From NCBI GenBank assembly GCA_026398175.1, contig JAPLTJ010000003.1, positions 1 to 35,189 on the forward strand: a stretch of DNA of 35,189 nucleotides. Direction: 5' to 3'. Below the pieces are notes generated by a model. That model did not search any database. It saw nothing but the letters and a program-made list of their open reading frames with translations, and was not told where the DNA came from. Source of the DNA: Verrucomicrobiia bacterium (lineage in GTDB: Bacteria > Verrucomicrobiota > Verrucomicrobiia > Chthoniobacterales > UBA6821). Positions 1 through 9,483 of the stretch are shown piece by piece. The position numbers and the translations under genes were made by a program. Positions within the stretch are counted from its first letter, which is position 1. Each line of letters opens with the position of its first letter.

Positions 1-107
1 CTATAAGACGCTGGAAGTTTGGTGTTGAGCAAGGCGGAAGAGTGCAGCGCTATGCGAACATAACGCCAGATCTGACAACGAAGCTCAGCGCCAAAATAAC
101 AAGTCAG
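1..107. repeat. Structured hairpin repeat, family RC, copy 1 (left-truncated by window edge)
   Basis: This is a non-coding palindromic sequence. An outer stem pairs TTTGGTGTTGAGC (18-30) with GCTCAGCGCCAAA (83-95) through Watson-Crick and G-U pairs. An inner stem pairs GCGCTAT (47-53) with ATAACGC (60-66), with one mismatch. A second copy lies at about 31786-31884 with the same architecture and different stem bases, so the structure appears to be what is conserved. It lies directly against the broken end of the IS4-type transposase. Confidence 0.7.
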
Positions 108-125
108 ATGGTCCAGTTATTTTAG

Positions 126-776
126 GGAGATGGTATAAGATGGTTGGATGATCTCATCTTTGAGCCGGGTTCTTTCTACATTATGGATCGTGGTTACATC
201 GACTTCAAAAGACTTTTTGGCATTGCTGAAGTTCAAGTTTTTTTTGTGACTCGTGCCAAGGACAACTTGCGTTTTACTCGTCACTACTCCACGCCAAACG
301 ATGATTCTACGGGCATTCGCAGCGATCAAGCAGGAAAATTAACTCTTCCAAAAGCTCGTGAAGATTATCCAAATCAGCTGCACAGAATTCGATTTCATGA
401 CGCTGAAAACAAACGCTATTTTGTCTTCCTCACAAACAATCTTCAGCTTCCCGCAGAAGTCATTGCCAAGCTCTACAAGATGCGTTGGGGTGTTGAGCTC
501 TTCTTCAAATGGATAAAACAAAACTTACGAATTAAGCATTTTTATGGCAACAGTCTCAATGCGGTAAAAACTCAAATATGGATTGCCATTGCCGTTTATC
601 TCATTATTGCTATCCTTCACAAGGATCTCAAACTGCCTGGAAGCTTGCACAAAAGTTTGCAACTTTTGAGCGTTCACCCATTTGAAAAGATTCCTATAGA
701 TCAACTGCTTGCAAAAAGAGACTTCAAAAATGACGAGGTGTCGGCTTGCAACCAGCTTATATTAAACGGCTTTTAA
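126..776 (+). pseudogene. IS4-family DDE transposase, 5'-truncated remnant
   Basis: This is the C-terminal part of a cut-and-paste transposase, about 210 residues. The second catalytic Asp lies in the block YIMDRGYIDF. The IS4 signature Y-(2)-R-(3)-E-(6)-K is complete in YKMRWGVELFFKWIK, followed by the usual NAVKTQIWIAIAVYLI helix. Homology seems to begin near 139 (residues WLDDL). The N-terminal half with the first catalytic Asp is missing, and a stop codon at 123-125 closes the frame upstream, so no active enzyme can be made. A TTG at 144 is only the first available start, not a genuine one. The sequence ACCGGACAGTTGTGA (777-790 region) just after the stop resembles the right end of this IS type. 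Repeat sequence 1-107 replaces the lost 5' half. Identification of the family is firm; the exact IS boundary is inferred. Confidence 0.85.
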
Positions 777-815
777 CCGGACAGTTGTGACATTTAATTG
801 CAAAAAAAAACATAA

Positions 816-989
816 AAACAAAGCGTTATTGATTTCTACAGATACGCAGAAGAGCCGAAAGCTTTTGCGACAAAACACTTTTTGAACCATGCCGGATTTG
901 AAATTCCTGATGAATTTGTTGTGGGATATGGCCTCGACTACCAGGAATATTATCGGAACCTTCCAGAAATTCGCGCTCTAAAGCCGTAA
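816..989 (+). pseudogene. hpt: Remnant of hypoxanthine phosphoribosyltransferase (3' end)
   Basis: An open frame without its own start encodes the C-terminal tail of a purine-salvage phosphoribosyltransferase. The segment [16 protein letters not shown] followed by YYRNLPEI is the conserved C-terminal block of HPRT ([26 protein letters not shown]). It ends at TAA 987-989. A stop at 813-815 closes the frame on the left, and the residues before GFEIPDEF do not look like HPRT. The catalytic PRPP-binding loop is absent. The IS4-type remnant ends only about 25 bp upstream, so IS insertion followed by deletion is the simplest cause. A full hpt elsewhere in the genome cannot be excluded. Confidence 0.75.
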
Positions 990-1027
990 ACCATCTCTGA
1001 CAAAGCTACGTTGGTAGAGACAACTCT

Positions 1028-1052
1028 TCTCAAATTTTTAAGAAATTTGAGA
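1028..1052 (-). terminator. Inverted repeat over the tkt stop codon (possible terminator)
   Basis: TCTCAAATTT (1028-1037) and AAATTTGAGA (1043-1052) form a perfect 10-bp stem with a 5-nt loop. The tkt stop codon (1038-1040) lies in the loop. Termination at the end of tkt is plausible, but there is no U-tract beyond the stem on the minus strand. Confidence 0.4.
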
Positions 1053-3014
1053 AACTGCTGCGATCACTGCCTCCGCCGTCATGCCTAATTCAGTAAGCGC
1101 AATAGGACCTGGAGCACTTAACCCAAAACGATTGATCCCAAGACTCTTTCCATCGAGACCAACAAATTGGAACCAAGGTTGAGAAATTCCTGCCTCAATC
1201 GAAACACGCTTGCGACAAGCTTTTGGCAAGACCTCTTCTTGATAAGCTGCATCTTGGCGCAAGAAGCGTTCCATGCAGGGCATCGAAACAACACGAGTCC
1301 CCTCACCTAGTGTTTTAGCGGCTGCGAGAGCAAGTTGAAGTTCGCTTCCTGTTGCCATCACAATTGTCTCAAGATTTTTTGTCTCCTTGCGCGCAATGTA
1401 ACCACCAAGCGCCACGCCTTGACGACGTGTCGCGACAGAAATCTCGCTGAGGTTTGGAAGATTTTGACGACAGAGCGCTAGAAGCGTTGGGCCATCGGTT
1501 CTCAAATAGGCAGCGGCAAAAGCGCCTGCCGTCTCTTCTGAATCACCAGGACGAATGACATCTAAGCCGGGAATTGCGCGCAATGCGGCGACTGTTTCTA
1601 CCGGCTCATGCGTTGGACCATCTTCACCAACAGCAACCGAGTCATGAGTGAAAATATAAATCGTTGGCAAATTCGAAAGCGCTGCTAAGCGAATCGAAGG
1701 ACGCGCATAATCACTAAAGACCAAGAACGTCGCACCACTTGGTTGGAATATTCCATCGTAAGCAATACCATTCATGATTGCTGCCATCGCATGCTCGCGA
1801 ATACCAAAGTGAATGTTGCGACCAGCTGGATTTTCCCGAGTGAGATCACCAAGTCCTTCCAGATAGTTCATTGTTGATCCAAAAAGATCAGCACTGCCGG
1901 TCACTAAGAATGGCATTTTTTTAGCAATGGCATTTAAAACAACGCCGCCGGCTTTACGCGTAGCGATGGCTTCAGCTGGTGCAAACTCAGGAATAGCAGC
2001 AAGCAGGTCAGGAACTTTTTTATTCAAAGAATTGTCGAGGTCCTTTGCCATATCAGCATTAGCAGCACGCCATGCTTCATAAGTTTTTTCCCAAACTTCA
2101 TAGGCTTTGACTTGCTCCTCTTGGTGCTGCTTGAAATAAGCGCGAACCTCAGGAGAAACAAAAAACTTTTCATCGGGCAGCCCTAACGCTTTGCGCGCAG
2201 CTTCCGTGTACTTCACGCCAGCTTCACCGTGAGCCTTGTTGGTTCCAGCAACTTCAGGAATACCTTTTCCAATTAACGTCCGAGAAACGATGAACTGTGG
2301 TTTGCCAACAGCGGCTTTCGCTTTGAGGAAGGCTGCTTCAACCTCCTCAAGATTCTGTCCATCGATTTCTTGCACTTCCCAACCATAGGCGCGATAGCGA
2401 GCAGCAGTATCATCGCTCTCGCTGACGGCGAGCATCGCATCAAGCGTCACGCGATTGGCATCATGAAAAAGAATAAGGTTATCGAGCCCAAGATGTCCTG
2501 CGAGCGAGGAAGCTTCCGCTGAAACTCCTTCTTGCAAACAACCATCACCTGCCAAACAAACGATGTGGTGATCTATGATGGCATGCTCCGCAGTATTAAA
2601 ACGAGCCGCCGCCATACGCCCTGAAATGGCCAATCCCACAGCATTAGCAACACCTTGACCGAGCGGACCAGTCGTGGCCTCGACACCAGGAGTATGATGA
2701 AATTCAGGATGCCCTGGCGTCAAACTATGAAGCGCACGAAATTTTTTGAGATCCTCCAAAGAAATCGCAAAGCCAGCAAGATGCAGCCAGGAATAAAGAA
2801 ACATACTTCCATGCCCCGCAGAAAGAACAAAGCGATCGCGATTAAGCCAACGTGGCTCCGCAGGATTGAGTTTCAATAGTTCTCCAAAAAGCACTGCTCC
2901 CAATTCTGCGGAACCAAGTGGAAGACCTAGATGTCCTGACTTACAGGTGGTGACAGCATCCATGGCAAGGCCACGAGCATCGCGAGCAGCTTGTTGAAGT
3001 ATTGGTTTATTCAT
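1038..3014 (-). CDS. tkt: Transketolase
   Basis: This cytosolic thiamine-diphosphate enzyme transfers two-carbon ketol units between sugar phosphates in the non-oxidative pentose phosphate pathway. The length of 658 residues is normal. The N-terminal TPP domain shows [10 protein letters not shown] near residue 25, the GPLGQG block near 116 and the TPP/Mg motif GDG at 156-158 followed by the DANRVTLD segment. The central pyrimidine domain carries [19 protein letters not shown], with the conserved Glu of the FGxREH motif, and the C-terminal domain follows. The ATG at 3014 places the reading frame at the usual family N-terminus; no Shine-Dalgarno sequence is visible before it. It lies 42 bp downstream of the broken LOG-family gene on the same strand and may have its own promoter. 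Confidence 0.96.
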   Translation of the reverse strand: MNKPILQQAARDARGLAMDAVTTCKSGHLGLPLGSAELGAVLFGELLKLNPAEPRWLNRDRFVLSAGHGSMFLYSWLHLAGFAISLEDLKKFRALHSLTPGHPEFHHTPGVEATTGPLGQGVANAVGLAISGRMAAARFNTAEHAIIDHHIVCLAGDGCLQEGVSAEASSLAGHLGLDNLILFHDANRVTLDAMLAVSESDDTAARYRAYGWEVQEIDGQNLEEVEAAFLKAKAAVGKPQFIVSRTLIGKGIPEVAGTNKAHGEAGVKYTEAARKALGLPDEKFFVSPEVRAYFKQHQEEQVKAYEVWEKTYEAWRAANADMAKDLDNSLNKKVPDLLAAIPEFAPAEAIATRKAGGVVLNAIAKKMPFLVTGSADLFGSTMNYLEGLGDLTRENPAGRNIHFGIREHAMAAIMNGIAYDGIFQPSGATFLVFSDYARPSIRLAALSNLPTIYIFTHDSVAVGEDGPTHEPVETVAALRAIPGLDVIRPGDSEETAGAFAAAYLRTDGPTLLALCRQNLPNLSEISVATRRQGVALGGYIARKETKNLETIVMATGSELQLALAAAKTLGEGTRVVSMPCMERFLRQDAAYQEEVLPKACRKRVSIEAGISQPWFQFVGLDGKSLGINRFGLSAPGPIALTELGMTAEAVIAAVSQIS

Positions 3015-3055
3015 CTGAAAAAGTTAGCAGAGATCGAAACGATAGAAAAGATGAT

Positions 3056-4238
3056 TTATAGAATAGTAGCAACAAAGGAAAATCCTTTAATAAATGCTTC
3101 AATTTCTTCAACGCTATCTCTCTTTAAAGGCGTATGTTTAAAATTACTCTCTTGAGCAATTTTAGATATCAGAGGCCACACTGGCACTGTATGTTTGGGA
3201 TAGTTACCACCTTGATCGAGCGCTGGATCCCAATAGTCCTTTTTAAAAAAGATCATAGGGCTGTAGTAGCCATACTTACTTTTGGTGTAGTGATTTTGAT
3301 AAGCCGCACGAAATATTTCCTCAAAGGTACCGGTACTTCCTGGCCCATAGATTAAGCCTTGCTTGGCAATAGCAATGAGTGTTTTTTCCCTCAACTCATA
3401 ATTAAAAAAACTAGCAATATCTGTTGAAAAAATATTTTGTTGTTCAAATTGCCATGTAGAAATACTCAAGCTACGTCTCAAATTAATATCAGCTTGTAAT
3501 GTTTGATTTCTTACATTCCAAGCAGCACTCAACCACAAAGGATCATTGGATGCATTTGCACCATCAACACAAAGCATGTCGACGGCTTTTTTTAATTCTT
3601 CATCAGGTAATGGGGCCAACCAAGCGCCAAGGTTAGCCGCTTCCATCAATCCATTACCACCTCCTGTTGCAATGAGAAAACCATCCCTCGTCAATTGACG
3701 ACAAAGAGTAGCAACCTCAAAATATAAAGGCGAACTCCGTAACGCCCGATGACCTCCCATGAATGCTACAACCCCACGATGTTTAGGCTGTTTTTGATTT
3801 TCTAAATAAAAGTTGCTCTTGAATAAAATGATCATGCAGGCTGCTAGAAAAGTGTTCTTCAGTACTTAATGCCGTGACAGGCAATGCAAAAAAAGTTTTT
3901 TTATCATTGGCAATTTCTTGTGCATCGAGATAGATGCGCGAATAAAGCGTCTTTCTATAACTTTCCAAAGAGGCAGGTGAATATTCTGAAAAGAGCTCTT
4001 CGACCGTATAGAGGCCCTTTCGGTAAAGCTGATAAGATTTTCCAGGGATATCAGGAAAAACAAGCGCATGATGCTTCGTAAGGAGACTACCTAAGAGAGG
4101 ACCAATATGACATCCTAAGAAGATAGCTGACTCTTGATGTCGTACAGCATGTGATAAGGCCGCCAGCTACTCATCATAAGGCTTTAAATCGATTGCAAAA
4201 AAATAACATTGCAACAATCGCGTGCGGTTAAAAGCCAT
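3056..4238 (-). pseudogene. LOG-family nucleotide-binding protein gene, broken by amber codon and frameshift
   Basis: Reading from ATG 4238 gives 23 residues ending in DLKPYDE, then an in-frame TAG (4167-4169). The same frame continues without interruption from LAALSHAVRH through ESYRKTLYSRIYLDAQEIA to QEQLLF. Near 3790-3830 the reading frame must shift by one base, in A/T homopolymer runs, to enter the 259-residue frame 3056-3835. That frame holds the Rossmann-type LOG signatures: GGHRALRSS, then the GGGNGLMEAANLGA loop, then GPGSTGTFEEIFRAAYQ, equivalent to the family's PGGxGTxxE motif. The intact gene would encode roughly 394 residues. Members of the superfamily hydrolyse nucleoside monophosphates, but the long N-terminal extension here has no function I recognise. 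Two independent lesions make decay more likely than recoding. The 259-aa ORF could still be expressed from its ATG at 3835. Confidence 0.75.
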
Positions 4239-4307
4239 TCTTGAAAATTGGCGTCAGTGACTCTTTTTTTGAAAATTGGTTTTTGAAGCGACGCCATATT
4301 TTCCAAC

Positions 4308-5366
4308 TTAGTAACTCGTATCCGTCAACTTTGTCTTCCCTCGGAAGATCCAATAAACACTCGTTGTATAAGTCAGCACCATCGGAACACCAATCACAAC
4401 GATGACGGAAAGTAACCCCAGCGTGTAATTCGTCGAAGAACAATTAAAAATTGTTAAGCTATTCTCAGGATTGGGTGAAGAAAGCACCATGTTGGGATAA
4501 TAAGAAATTCCAAACGTCATCATGAGCAGAGCCATCATGAGGCAGGAGAAAAGAAAAGCTGCAAACTCTTTCCCAGCCTTGATCAGAAGCCAAACGTTAA
4601 GCAAGACAATCATATCAAGAGCGAGGACCACAAAAATAAGTGGTCGTGAAAAAACAACTTTAGCTAGGTAAGGAGAAACAAAAAGTGTTGAGATATTAAA
4701 AATGAAGTAACACCCAACAAAAAGCAGGATCAGCCTGAGCGCCCAACGTTTCACTTGTTCTTGCAATGCTCCCTCCGTTTTCATCGTTAGATAAATGGCA
4801 CCATGCATCGCAAAGAGAAACACGACCGTGATTCCAAGAAAAACACTGTAAGGATTGAACAGACCCCAAAACGTTCCGGCAAATTCTCCACTGTCATCTA
4901 GAGGAATACCGCGCGTGATGTTGCCAAGCGCAACTCCGATGACAAAGGAGGAAAAAATACTTCCTACTGAAAATAAAACATCCCACGTCTGACGCCATAT
5001 TGTTCCAGGTTCTTTGCTGCGAAATTCAATGGCCACCGCACGAAAAATCAGCGAGACCAAGAGCAACATGAAGGGCATATAAAATCCCGAGAAGACCGTC
5101 GCATAAGCCCCAGGAAAGGCTGCGAAGAGGGCCCCTCCTCCCACTACCAACCAAACTTCATTTCCATCCCAGACAGGCCCAATGGCATTAAGCAAAATCC
5201 GCCGATCGTGATCATTCTTCACAAAAAGATGCAGCGCTCCCACGCCCAAATCAAAACCATCGAGCACCGCATATCCGGTAAAAAGAATACCAACGAGGAT
5301 AAACCAAATCGTGGTGTAGTAAGGAGCGATCGTTGCTACGCAGCTGTTCAAGAGATTTATGATCAT
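4308..5366 (-). CDS. cydB: Cytochrome bd ubiquinol oxidase subunit II
   Basis: This is the integral-membrane partner of CydA in the bd-type quinol oxidase, a high-affinity, non-proton-pumping terminal oxidase of the inner membrane. The protein has 352 residues and multiple membrane spans. It shows the family's first-helix signature WFILVGILFTGYAVLDGFDLGVG (residues about 21-43) and GPVWDGNEVWLVVGGGALFAAFP (about 63-85), both very conserved in CydB. The C-terminus is normal. It lies downstream of cydA on the same strand with a 139-bp gap that contains the AACCGC repeat at 5398-5467. No CydX-like small ORF is obvious between cydB and the following pseudogene. Confidence 0.96.
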   Translation of the reverse strand: MIINLLNSCVATIAPYYTTIWFILVGILFTGYAVLDGFDLGVGALHLFVKNDHDRRILLNAIGPVWDGNEVWLVVGGGALFAAFPGAYATVFSGFYMPFMLLLVSLIFRAVAIEFRSKEPGTIWRQTWDVLFSVGSIFSSFVIGVALGNITRGIPLDDSGEFAGTFWGLFNPYSVFLGITVVFLFAMHGAIYLTMKTEGALQEQVKRWALRLILLFVGCYFIFNISTLFVSPYLAKVVFSRPLIFVVLALDMIVLLNVWLLIKAGKEFAAFLFSCLMMALLMMTFGISYYPNMVLSSPNPENSLTIFNCSSTNYTLGLLSVIVVIGVPMVLTYTTSVYWIFRGKTKLTDTSY

Positions 5367-5397
5367 AATTTTTTGCCAATATTACTGGAAAAATTTA

Positions 5398-5467
5398 AAC
5401 CGCGAAATACGCAAAATAACACGAAAAAGAAAATTTATTTTAGCGAGTTTTAGCGAATTTAGTGGTT
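5398..5467 (+). repeat. AACCGC/GCGGTT dispersed element, copy A
   Basis: A 70-bp copy of a dispersed repeat that starts AACCGCGAAATACGC and ends TTTAGTGGTTT, with ends that are imperfect inverted repeats of each other. The inner part carries a degenerate 9-10 bp period (CGCGAAA, CGCAAAA, CACGAAAA) and then TTTTAGCGA repeats. Copies B (23686-23753, reversed) and C (29736-29795) match over their full length. Copy A lies in the cydA-cydB gap, in the orientation opposite to transcription. Confidence 0.75.
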
Positions 5468-5505
5468 TCTTTTTTACGGTGAATTCTTTTCCGTCACACA
5501 GCGGC

Positions 5506-7044
5506 TCACGAAGAAGCCCGAGACTCATCTGTTCCTATCACAAGTTGAGAGAGGAATGATTTTTCGCCAGGTGCTGGTGCTTCTGGATCTTCTTCAGGAT
5601 CATCTGGACCATGTTGAATTTTTAAATTGAGCAAGTAGATAAAAGCAAAAAAGAGAAGCGAGTAAATTGCAAAAAAGAGAAAGAGCGATCCCAGGACTTG
5701 ATCCGAGGAAACCTTTCTAGAAAGAGCTTCTGAGGTTTTTAAAAGGTTATAAACAATCCATGGCTGCCGCCCCATCTCTGCGGTGAACCATCCTGCTTGA
5801 TTGCAAATCTGTGGACCGAGCACCGAAAAAATCAGCAAGAAGAGCCAACAACGAATAAAAAAAGAATCGGCACGAAAGAGCCATCCTTTTATTAGCAGAA
5901 GGAGCGAGAGAAAAGCTCCTGCAAAAACCATGGATCCCACAATGACCATGAGATGATATGTTTGAAAGACAGCGCTAATTTGAGGCCAGTACCGAGGACG
6001 GAGCGCGGCTAACTCTTGAGATGATTTTCCAGGATTGCGAGCAGCAAGAAACTCATCAGAAGGAAGCTGGTCAAGTCCTGTAACTGGTTTTTCAAAATTA
6101 TGAAACGCCAAGAAGCTGAGCAGTCCTGGAATTTGAAGTGAGTAAACTTTTTGTTGCTTTGTATCAACCACTCCAATGAGATTCATCGGCGTGTAAGGAA
6201 CCGTATGATAGACTCCTTCCATCGAGGCCAACTTAATCGGTTGATTTTTGACCACGCCACGTGCTGTTGAATCTGCACTGATTGATTGGCAAAGAGAAGC
6301 CACCGCGGCAAAAATCACTGCTATTGTCATGGAAGCTTGAGCAAAAGTACGGTGCCGCCCCCGAATTAAGTAGTAGGCACTAATGCTGATGATGAGAAAA
6401 GCCCCCGTCAACCAAGTTGCAAAAATAACATGGGTGAGTCGCTGCATGGAAGAGGGATTGAAAACCATTCCCCAAAAACTATCGATCACCGCACGCACAT
6501 GCCCGATATCTTCTGGTTGCAAAATATAGCTGGCTGGAAGCTGGGTATGAATTCCATTTTTAATCAACTCGAGATGATAGCCTGCTGGTGTCTGCATCCA
6601 AGAATTCGCAACCACAATCCAAATGGCGCTGAAATGAGAGCCGAGACAAACCATGCAGGTTGCAAAAAAGTGCATCTTCTTTCCCACTTTATCCCAACCA
6701 AATAAAAGAAGGGAAAGAAATCCAGCCTCGAGCATGAAAGCAAAAATTCCCTCTGCGGCTAAAGCACTCCCAAAAATATCGCCGACAAATCGAGAGTAGG
6801 TCGCCCAATTTGTTCCAAACTCAAACTCCATGACAATCCCTGTTGCTGTCCCAATAGAAAAAATCACCGCAAAGATGCGCGTCCAAAAATGAGCTAACCG
6901 ATGGTAAAGACGGTTGCCCGTGACCAAATAAGTTCCTTCCATGAGAACTAGCGCCAAACCAAGCCCCATGGTCATTGGCGGGTAGATGTAGTGAAAGGCT
7001 ACGGTAAAAGCAAATTGAATTCTTGCGAGTATTTCAACGTCCAT
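5506..7044 (-). CDS. cydA: Cytochrome bd ubiquinol oxidase subunit I
   Basis: This is the haem-bearing catalytic subunit of the bd oxidase; it oxidises quinol and reduces O2 to water at the inner membrane. The length of 512 residues is normal. The N-terminus [22 protein letters not shown] contains the conserved His ligand of the high-spin haem (about residue 18). The block [27 protein letters not shown] is diagnostic, and the GRQPWIVYN segment near residue 415 follows the Q-loop region ([18 protein letters not shown]). The start at 7044 matches the family N-terminus. Directly upstream is an array of TTTACTC heptamers rather than a Shine-Dalgarno sequence. It is probably co-transcribed with cydB. 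Confidence 0.96.
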   Translation of the reverse strand: MDVEILARIQFAFTVAFHYIYPPMTMGLGLALVLMEGTYLVTGNRLYHRLAHFWTRIFAVIFSIGTATGIVMEFEFGTNWATYSRFVGDIFGSALAAEGIFAFMLEAGFLSLLLFGWDKVGKKMHFFATCMVCLGSHFSAIWIVVANSWMQTPAGYHLELIKNGIHTQLPASYILQPEDIGHVRAVIDSFWGMVFNPSSMQRLTHVIFATWLTGAFLIISISAYYLIRGRHRTFAQASMTIAVIFAAVASLCQSISADSTARGVVKNQPIKLASMEGVYHTVPYTPMNLIGVVDTKQQKVYSLQIPGLLSFLAFHNFEKPVTGLDQLPSDEFLAARNPGKSSQELAALRPRYWPQISAVFQTYHLMVIVGSMVFAGAFLSLLLLIKGWLFRADSFFIRCWLFLLIFSVLGPQICNQAGWFTAEMGRQPWIVYNLLKTSEALSRKVSSDQVLGSLFLFFAIYSLLFFAFIYLLNLKIQHGPDDPEEDPEAPAPGEKSFLSQLVIGTDESRASS

Positions 7045-7050
7045 TACCGA

Positions 7051-7273
7051 AGAGTAAAGCGTAAAGAGTAAAGAGTAAAGAGTCAGAAAATTTTTCTGCT
7101 ATTTTTTATTTTCAAAAAGCACACTCTTTAAGATCCGAGTTTCGAAATATTGATTTTATTTACAATCTAAAAATACTCTTTACCCTTTACTCATTACTCA
7201 TTACTCATTACTTCTTCTGTCCATCAAGTTGTCATCAAACAATAAAGGTCATTAACTTTAAAAATAATGATTC
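7051..7273. repeat. Inverted heptamer-array element E1 with conserved tail
   Basis: This element fills the divergent cydA/phosphatase intergenic region. Left arm: five tandem heptamers of type AGAGTAA (7051-7085). Right arm: six tandem heptamers of type TACTCTT/TACTCAT (7174-7215), complementary to the left arm, with an 88-bp AT-rich spacer between. A tail at 7217-7273 (CTGTCCATC to AATGATTC) matches the tail of element E3 (33840-33896) at 47 of 57 positions by hand count with no gaps. Read toward either flanking gene, the array has pyrimidine-rich sense. The promoters of both genes should lie in or near it. Confidence 0.8.
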
Positions 7274-7279
7274 CCGAAT

Positions 7280-7876
7280 ATGCACTCTCCTCTTCCTAAA
7301 ATTTACCTGGCGCGTCACGGCGAAACCATTTGGAGCCTTTCAGGACAACACACCGGAATGACGGATATTCCTCTCACCGATCATGGAAAAGCAGATGCCC
7401 TCCATCTTGGCAAGCGGCTTCATGGTCTGACGTTCGCTAAAGTTTTTTCAAGCCCTCTTCAGCGTGCCCTCAAGACCTGCGAGCTCGCTGGATTCGATTC
7501 GATGGTCATTCCTGATCCTCTGCTCGAAGAATGGAACTATGGTGACTACGAAGGCCTCACGACAACGCAAATTCAACAGACTCAACCCGACTGGTTTGTT
7601 TTTCGCGATGGTTGTCCTGGCGGAGAACTTCCTAAGCAAGTCGCTCAGCGCTGCGATCAGATGATTGAAAAAATGAAAGCGATCAATGGTGACATTCTCA
7701 TTTTTGCTCATGCTCATATTTTAAGAATGCTCACCACACGCTGGCTAGGCCTCCCCGCCGAAGAAGGACGACTCTATTTTCTCAGCACAGCTAGCCTCAG
7801 CATCCTCGGCTACGAGCACAATCTTTCTGAACCGGTCATTAGATTGTGGAATGACACAAGTCATTTGGCCACCTAA
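7280..7876 (+). CDS. Histidine phosphatase family protein (phosphoglycerate mutase-like)
   Basis: A 198-residue single-domain member of the histidine phosphatase superfamily. The catalytic motif LARHGET (residues 10-16) supplies the phospho-accepting His. Further family residues are the Arg in the SSPLQRALKTCEL block (about 55-67), Glu in EWNYGDYEGLTT, and the second catalytic His in IFAHAHILRMLTTRWLGL. The length and the EWNYGDYEG block resemble the GpmB/PhoE/CobC-type small phosphatases rather than the 230-250 residue GpmA mutase, so the substrate cannot be assigned. It is divergent from cydA and stands 150 bp upstream of the isocitrate dehydrogenase gene. The stop codon lies inside a small hairpin (7864-7885). 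Confidence 0.85.
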   Translation: MHSPLPKIYLARHGETIWSLSGQHTGMTDIPLTDHGKADALHLGKRLHGLTFAKVFSSPLQRALKTCELAGFDSMVIPDPLLEEWNYGDYEGLTTTQIQQTQPDWFVFRDGCPGGELPKQVAQRCDQMIEKMKAINGDILIFAHAHILRMLTTRWLGLPAEEGRLYFLSTASLSILGYEHNLSEPVIRLWNDTSHLAT

Positions 7877-7885
7877 GCGGCCAAA
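7864..7885 (+). terminator. Short hairpin over the phosphatase stop codon
   Basis: TTTGGCC (7864-7870) pairs with GGCCAAA (7879-7885), and the stop codon is in the loop. A second small stem, AAAGTT/AACTTT, follows directly. No U-tract is visible, so function as a terminator is uncertain. Confidence 0.3.
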
Positions 7886-7980
7886 GTTGAGAAGAACTTT
7901 AGAAGCTGCCTCACAGCTTGATCAAAAAGAACTTTTCAGAATCGTTTTGCATTTTGTGTTAAAGTATTCAAGAATTTTTC

Positions 7981-8020
7981 CCCTCAACGCCTCAACCCAT
8001 CAACTTTTCAACCTCTCAAT
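7981..8020 (+). repeat. Five tandem octamers (NNNTCAAC) in the icd leader
   Basis: Five consecutive octamers, CCCTCAAC, GCCTCAAC, CCATCAAC, TTTTCAAC and CTCTCAAT, end 6 nt before the ATG of the isocitrate dehydrogenase gene at 8027. No Shine-Dalgarno sequence is present there. The array resembles the TTCAAC-rich leaders of atpA, atpD and accA. Confidence 0.75.
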
Positions 8021-8026
8021 TTTCTT

Positions 8027-9475
8027 ATGAAAACTCCAATCACAGTAGCATACGGCGATGGCATTGGCCCCGAAATCATGGAGGCCACGCTCCACATCAT
8101 TCAATCAGCAGGCGCGCAGCTTGACATGGAGTGCATTGAAATTGGAGAAAAAGTTTACTTGGCTGGAAATCCTGCTGGTATCGAGCCTTCAGCATGGGAG
8201 TCACTGCGCAGAACAAAAGTTTTTTTGAAAGCTCCGATCACCACGCCTCAAGGTGGTGGTTTCAAAAGCCTCAATGTCACAGCCCGCAAAGCCCTAGGCC
8301 TCTATGCTAACGTACGTCCTTGCGTGAGCTACGCACCGTTTGTTGCAACCAAACATCCCGTCATGGATGTCGTCATTGTTCGTGAAAATGAAGAAGATCT
8401 TTACGCCGGCATTGAGCATCGTCAATCGCAAGATGTTATTAGCTGCACCAAGCTCATCTCTCGTCCAGGAAGTGAAAAAATTATTCGTTACGCTTTTGAA
8501 TATGCACGGGCCAACAATCGTAAAAAAGTCACCTGCTTCACCAAAGACAACATCATGAAGATGACCGATGGTCTCTTCCACAAAATCTTTGATGAAATCG
8601 CAGCGCAATATCCCGACATCGAAAACGAACATTGGATCGTTGATATAGGCGCCGCGAAGCTCGCAGACACGCCAGAGGCTTTCGATGTCGTCGTGCTTCC
8701 GAATCTTTATGGCGATATCCTTTCCGACGTAGCGGCTCAAATCGCAGGTTCTGTCGGCCTCGCAGGCTCATCGAATATCGGGGTCAATGCCGCGATGTTT
8801 GAAGCCATTCACGGCTCTGCCCCTCGTCGTGCTGGACAAAATCTCGCCAACCCATCTGGACTTTTCCTCGGAAGCATCTTGATGTTGCTTCACATCGGTC
8901 AAACTGAAGTCGCCGAGAAGGCCCACAACGCCTGGCTCTGTGCGATTGAAGATGGGATTCACACTTACGATATTTTCAAAGAAGGAGTCAGTAAACAAAA
9001 AGTCGGCACAAAGGAATTTGCTCAAGCGGTTGTCGATCGCCTTGGCAAAAAACCGCACCTCTTTAAACCAGCTTGTTACAAAAAAGGAGAAAACAATCTT
9101 GGCAAAGTTCTTCCTTATGTTCGGCCTACTGAAAAGCGGGAGCTTGTCGGCGTTGATATCTTTGTCGAGTTCACCAAAGGTTCTGCTGATGATCTCGGTG
9201 ACATCTTGGTAAAATGCCAAGATGAGCACCTCAAACTCGAAATGATCGACAATCGTGGCATGGCTGTCTGGCCAAAAGGAATGCCTGGCATCTTCTGCTC
9301 TGATTCTTTCCGTGCTCGCTTCAAATTGCCTGATGGAACAGCCGGAACAGTTGATCATCGCGCCACCCTTGCACTCCTCGAACGCATCACAGCAGCTGGT
9401 ATCGAATTCCTCAAAACAGAATTGCTTTACAACTTTGATGGCAAGCCAGGATTCACGCGTGGGCAAGGACAGTAA
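8027..9475 (+). CDS. icd: NADP-dependent isocitrate dehydrogenase (Rickettsia/Thermus type)
   Basis: This enzyme decarboxylates isocitrate to 2-oxoglutarate in the TCA cycle. The N-terminal part shows the beta-decarboxylating dehydrogenase signatures AYGDGIGPEIM, the VRENEEDLYAGIEHR block, KVTCFTKDNIMKMTDGLF, and LPNLYGDILSDVAAQIAGSVGLAGSSNIG with metal-binding Asp residues. GSAPRRAGQNLANPSG is the cofactor region. The 482-residue length and the extra C-terminal domain (from about residue 345, KKPHLFKPACYKKGENN onward) mark the longer Rickettsia/Thermus-type enzyme rather than the 416-residue enterobacterial form. The ATG at 8027 follows the octamer array directly. NADP use is inferred from family and not proven by a residue I can single out. 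Confidence 0.9.
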   Translation: MKTPITVAYGDGIGPEIMEATLHIIQSAGAQLDMECIEIGEKVYLAGNPAGIEPSAWESLRRTKVFLKAPITTPQGGGFKSLNVTARKALGLYANVRPCVSYAPFVATKHPVMDVVIVRENEEDLYAGIEHRQSQDVISCTKLISRPGSEKIIRYAFEYARANNRKKVTCFTKDNIMKMTDGLFHKIFDEIAAQYPDIENEHWIVDIGAAKLADTPEAFDVVVLPNLYGDILSDVAAQIAGSVGLAGSSNIGVNAAMFEAIHGSAPRRAGQNLANPSGLFLGSILMLLHIGQTEVAEKAHNAWLCAIEDGIHTYDIFKEGVSKQKVGTKEFAQAVVDRLGKKPHLFKPACYKKGENNLGKVLPYVRPTEKRELVGVDIFVEFTKGSADDLGDILVKCQDEHLKLEMIDNRGMAVWPKGMPGIFCSDSFRARFKLPDGTAGTVDHRATLALLERITAAGIEFLKTELLYNFDGKPGFTRGQGQ

Positions 9476-9483
9476 CAGCAAAA

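Noticed and set aside
3783-3840. Programmed frameshift in the LOG-family gene
   Set aside because: No slippery heptamer with a downstream pseudoknot is evident, and a nonsense codon is also present upstream, so decay is simpler.
3783-3968. Separate 61-codon gene upstream of the LOG domain
   Set aside because: Its frame extends upstream in line with the LOG-family N-terminal extension and ends at the frameshift, so it is part of the pseudogene.
4243-4295. Terminator after cydB from the GGCGTC/GACGCC inverted pair
   Set aside because: The stem is only 6 bp with a loop of over 30 nt and no U-tract in the right place.
7051-7215. Tandem short repeats as a CRISPR array
   Set aside because: The units are 7 bp and contiguous with no unique spacers of 25-40 bp, and no cas gene is present.
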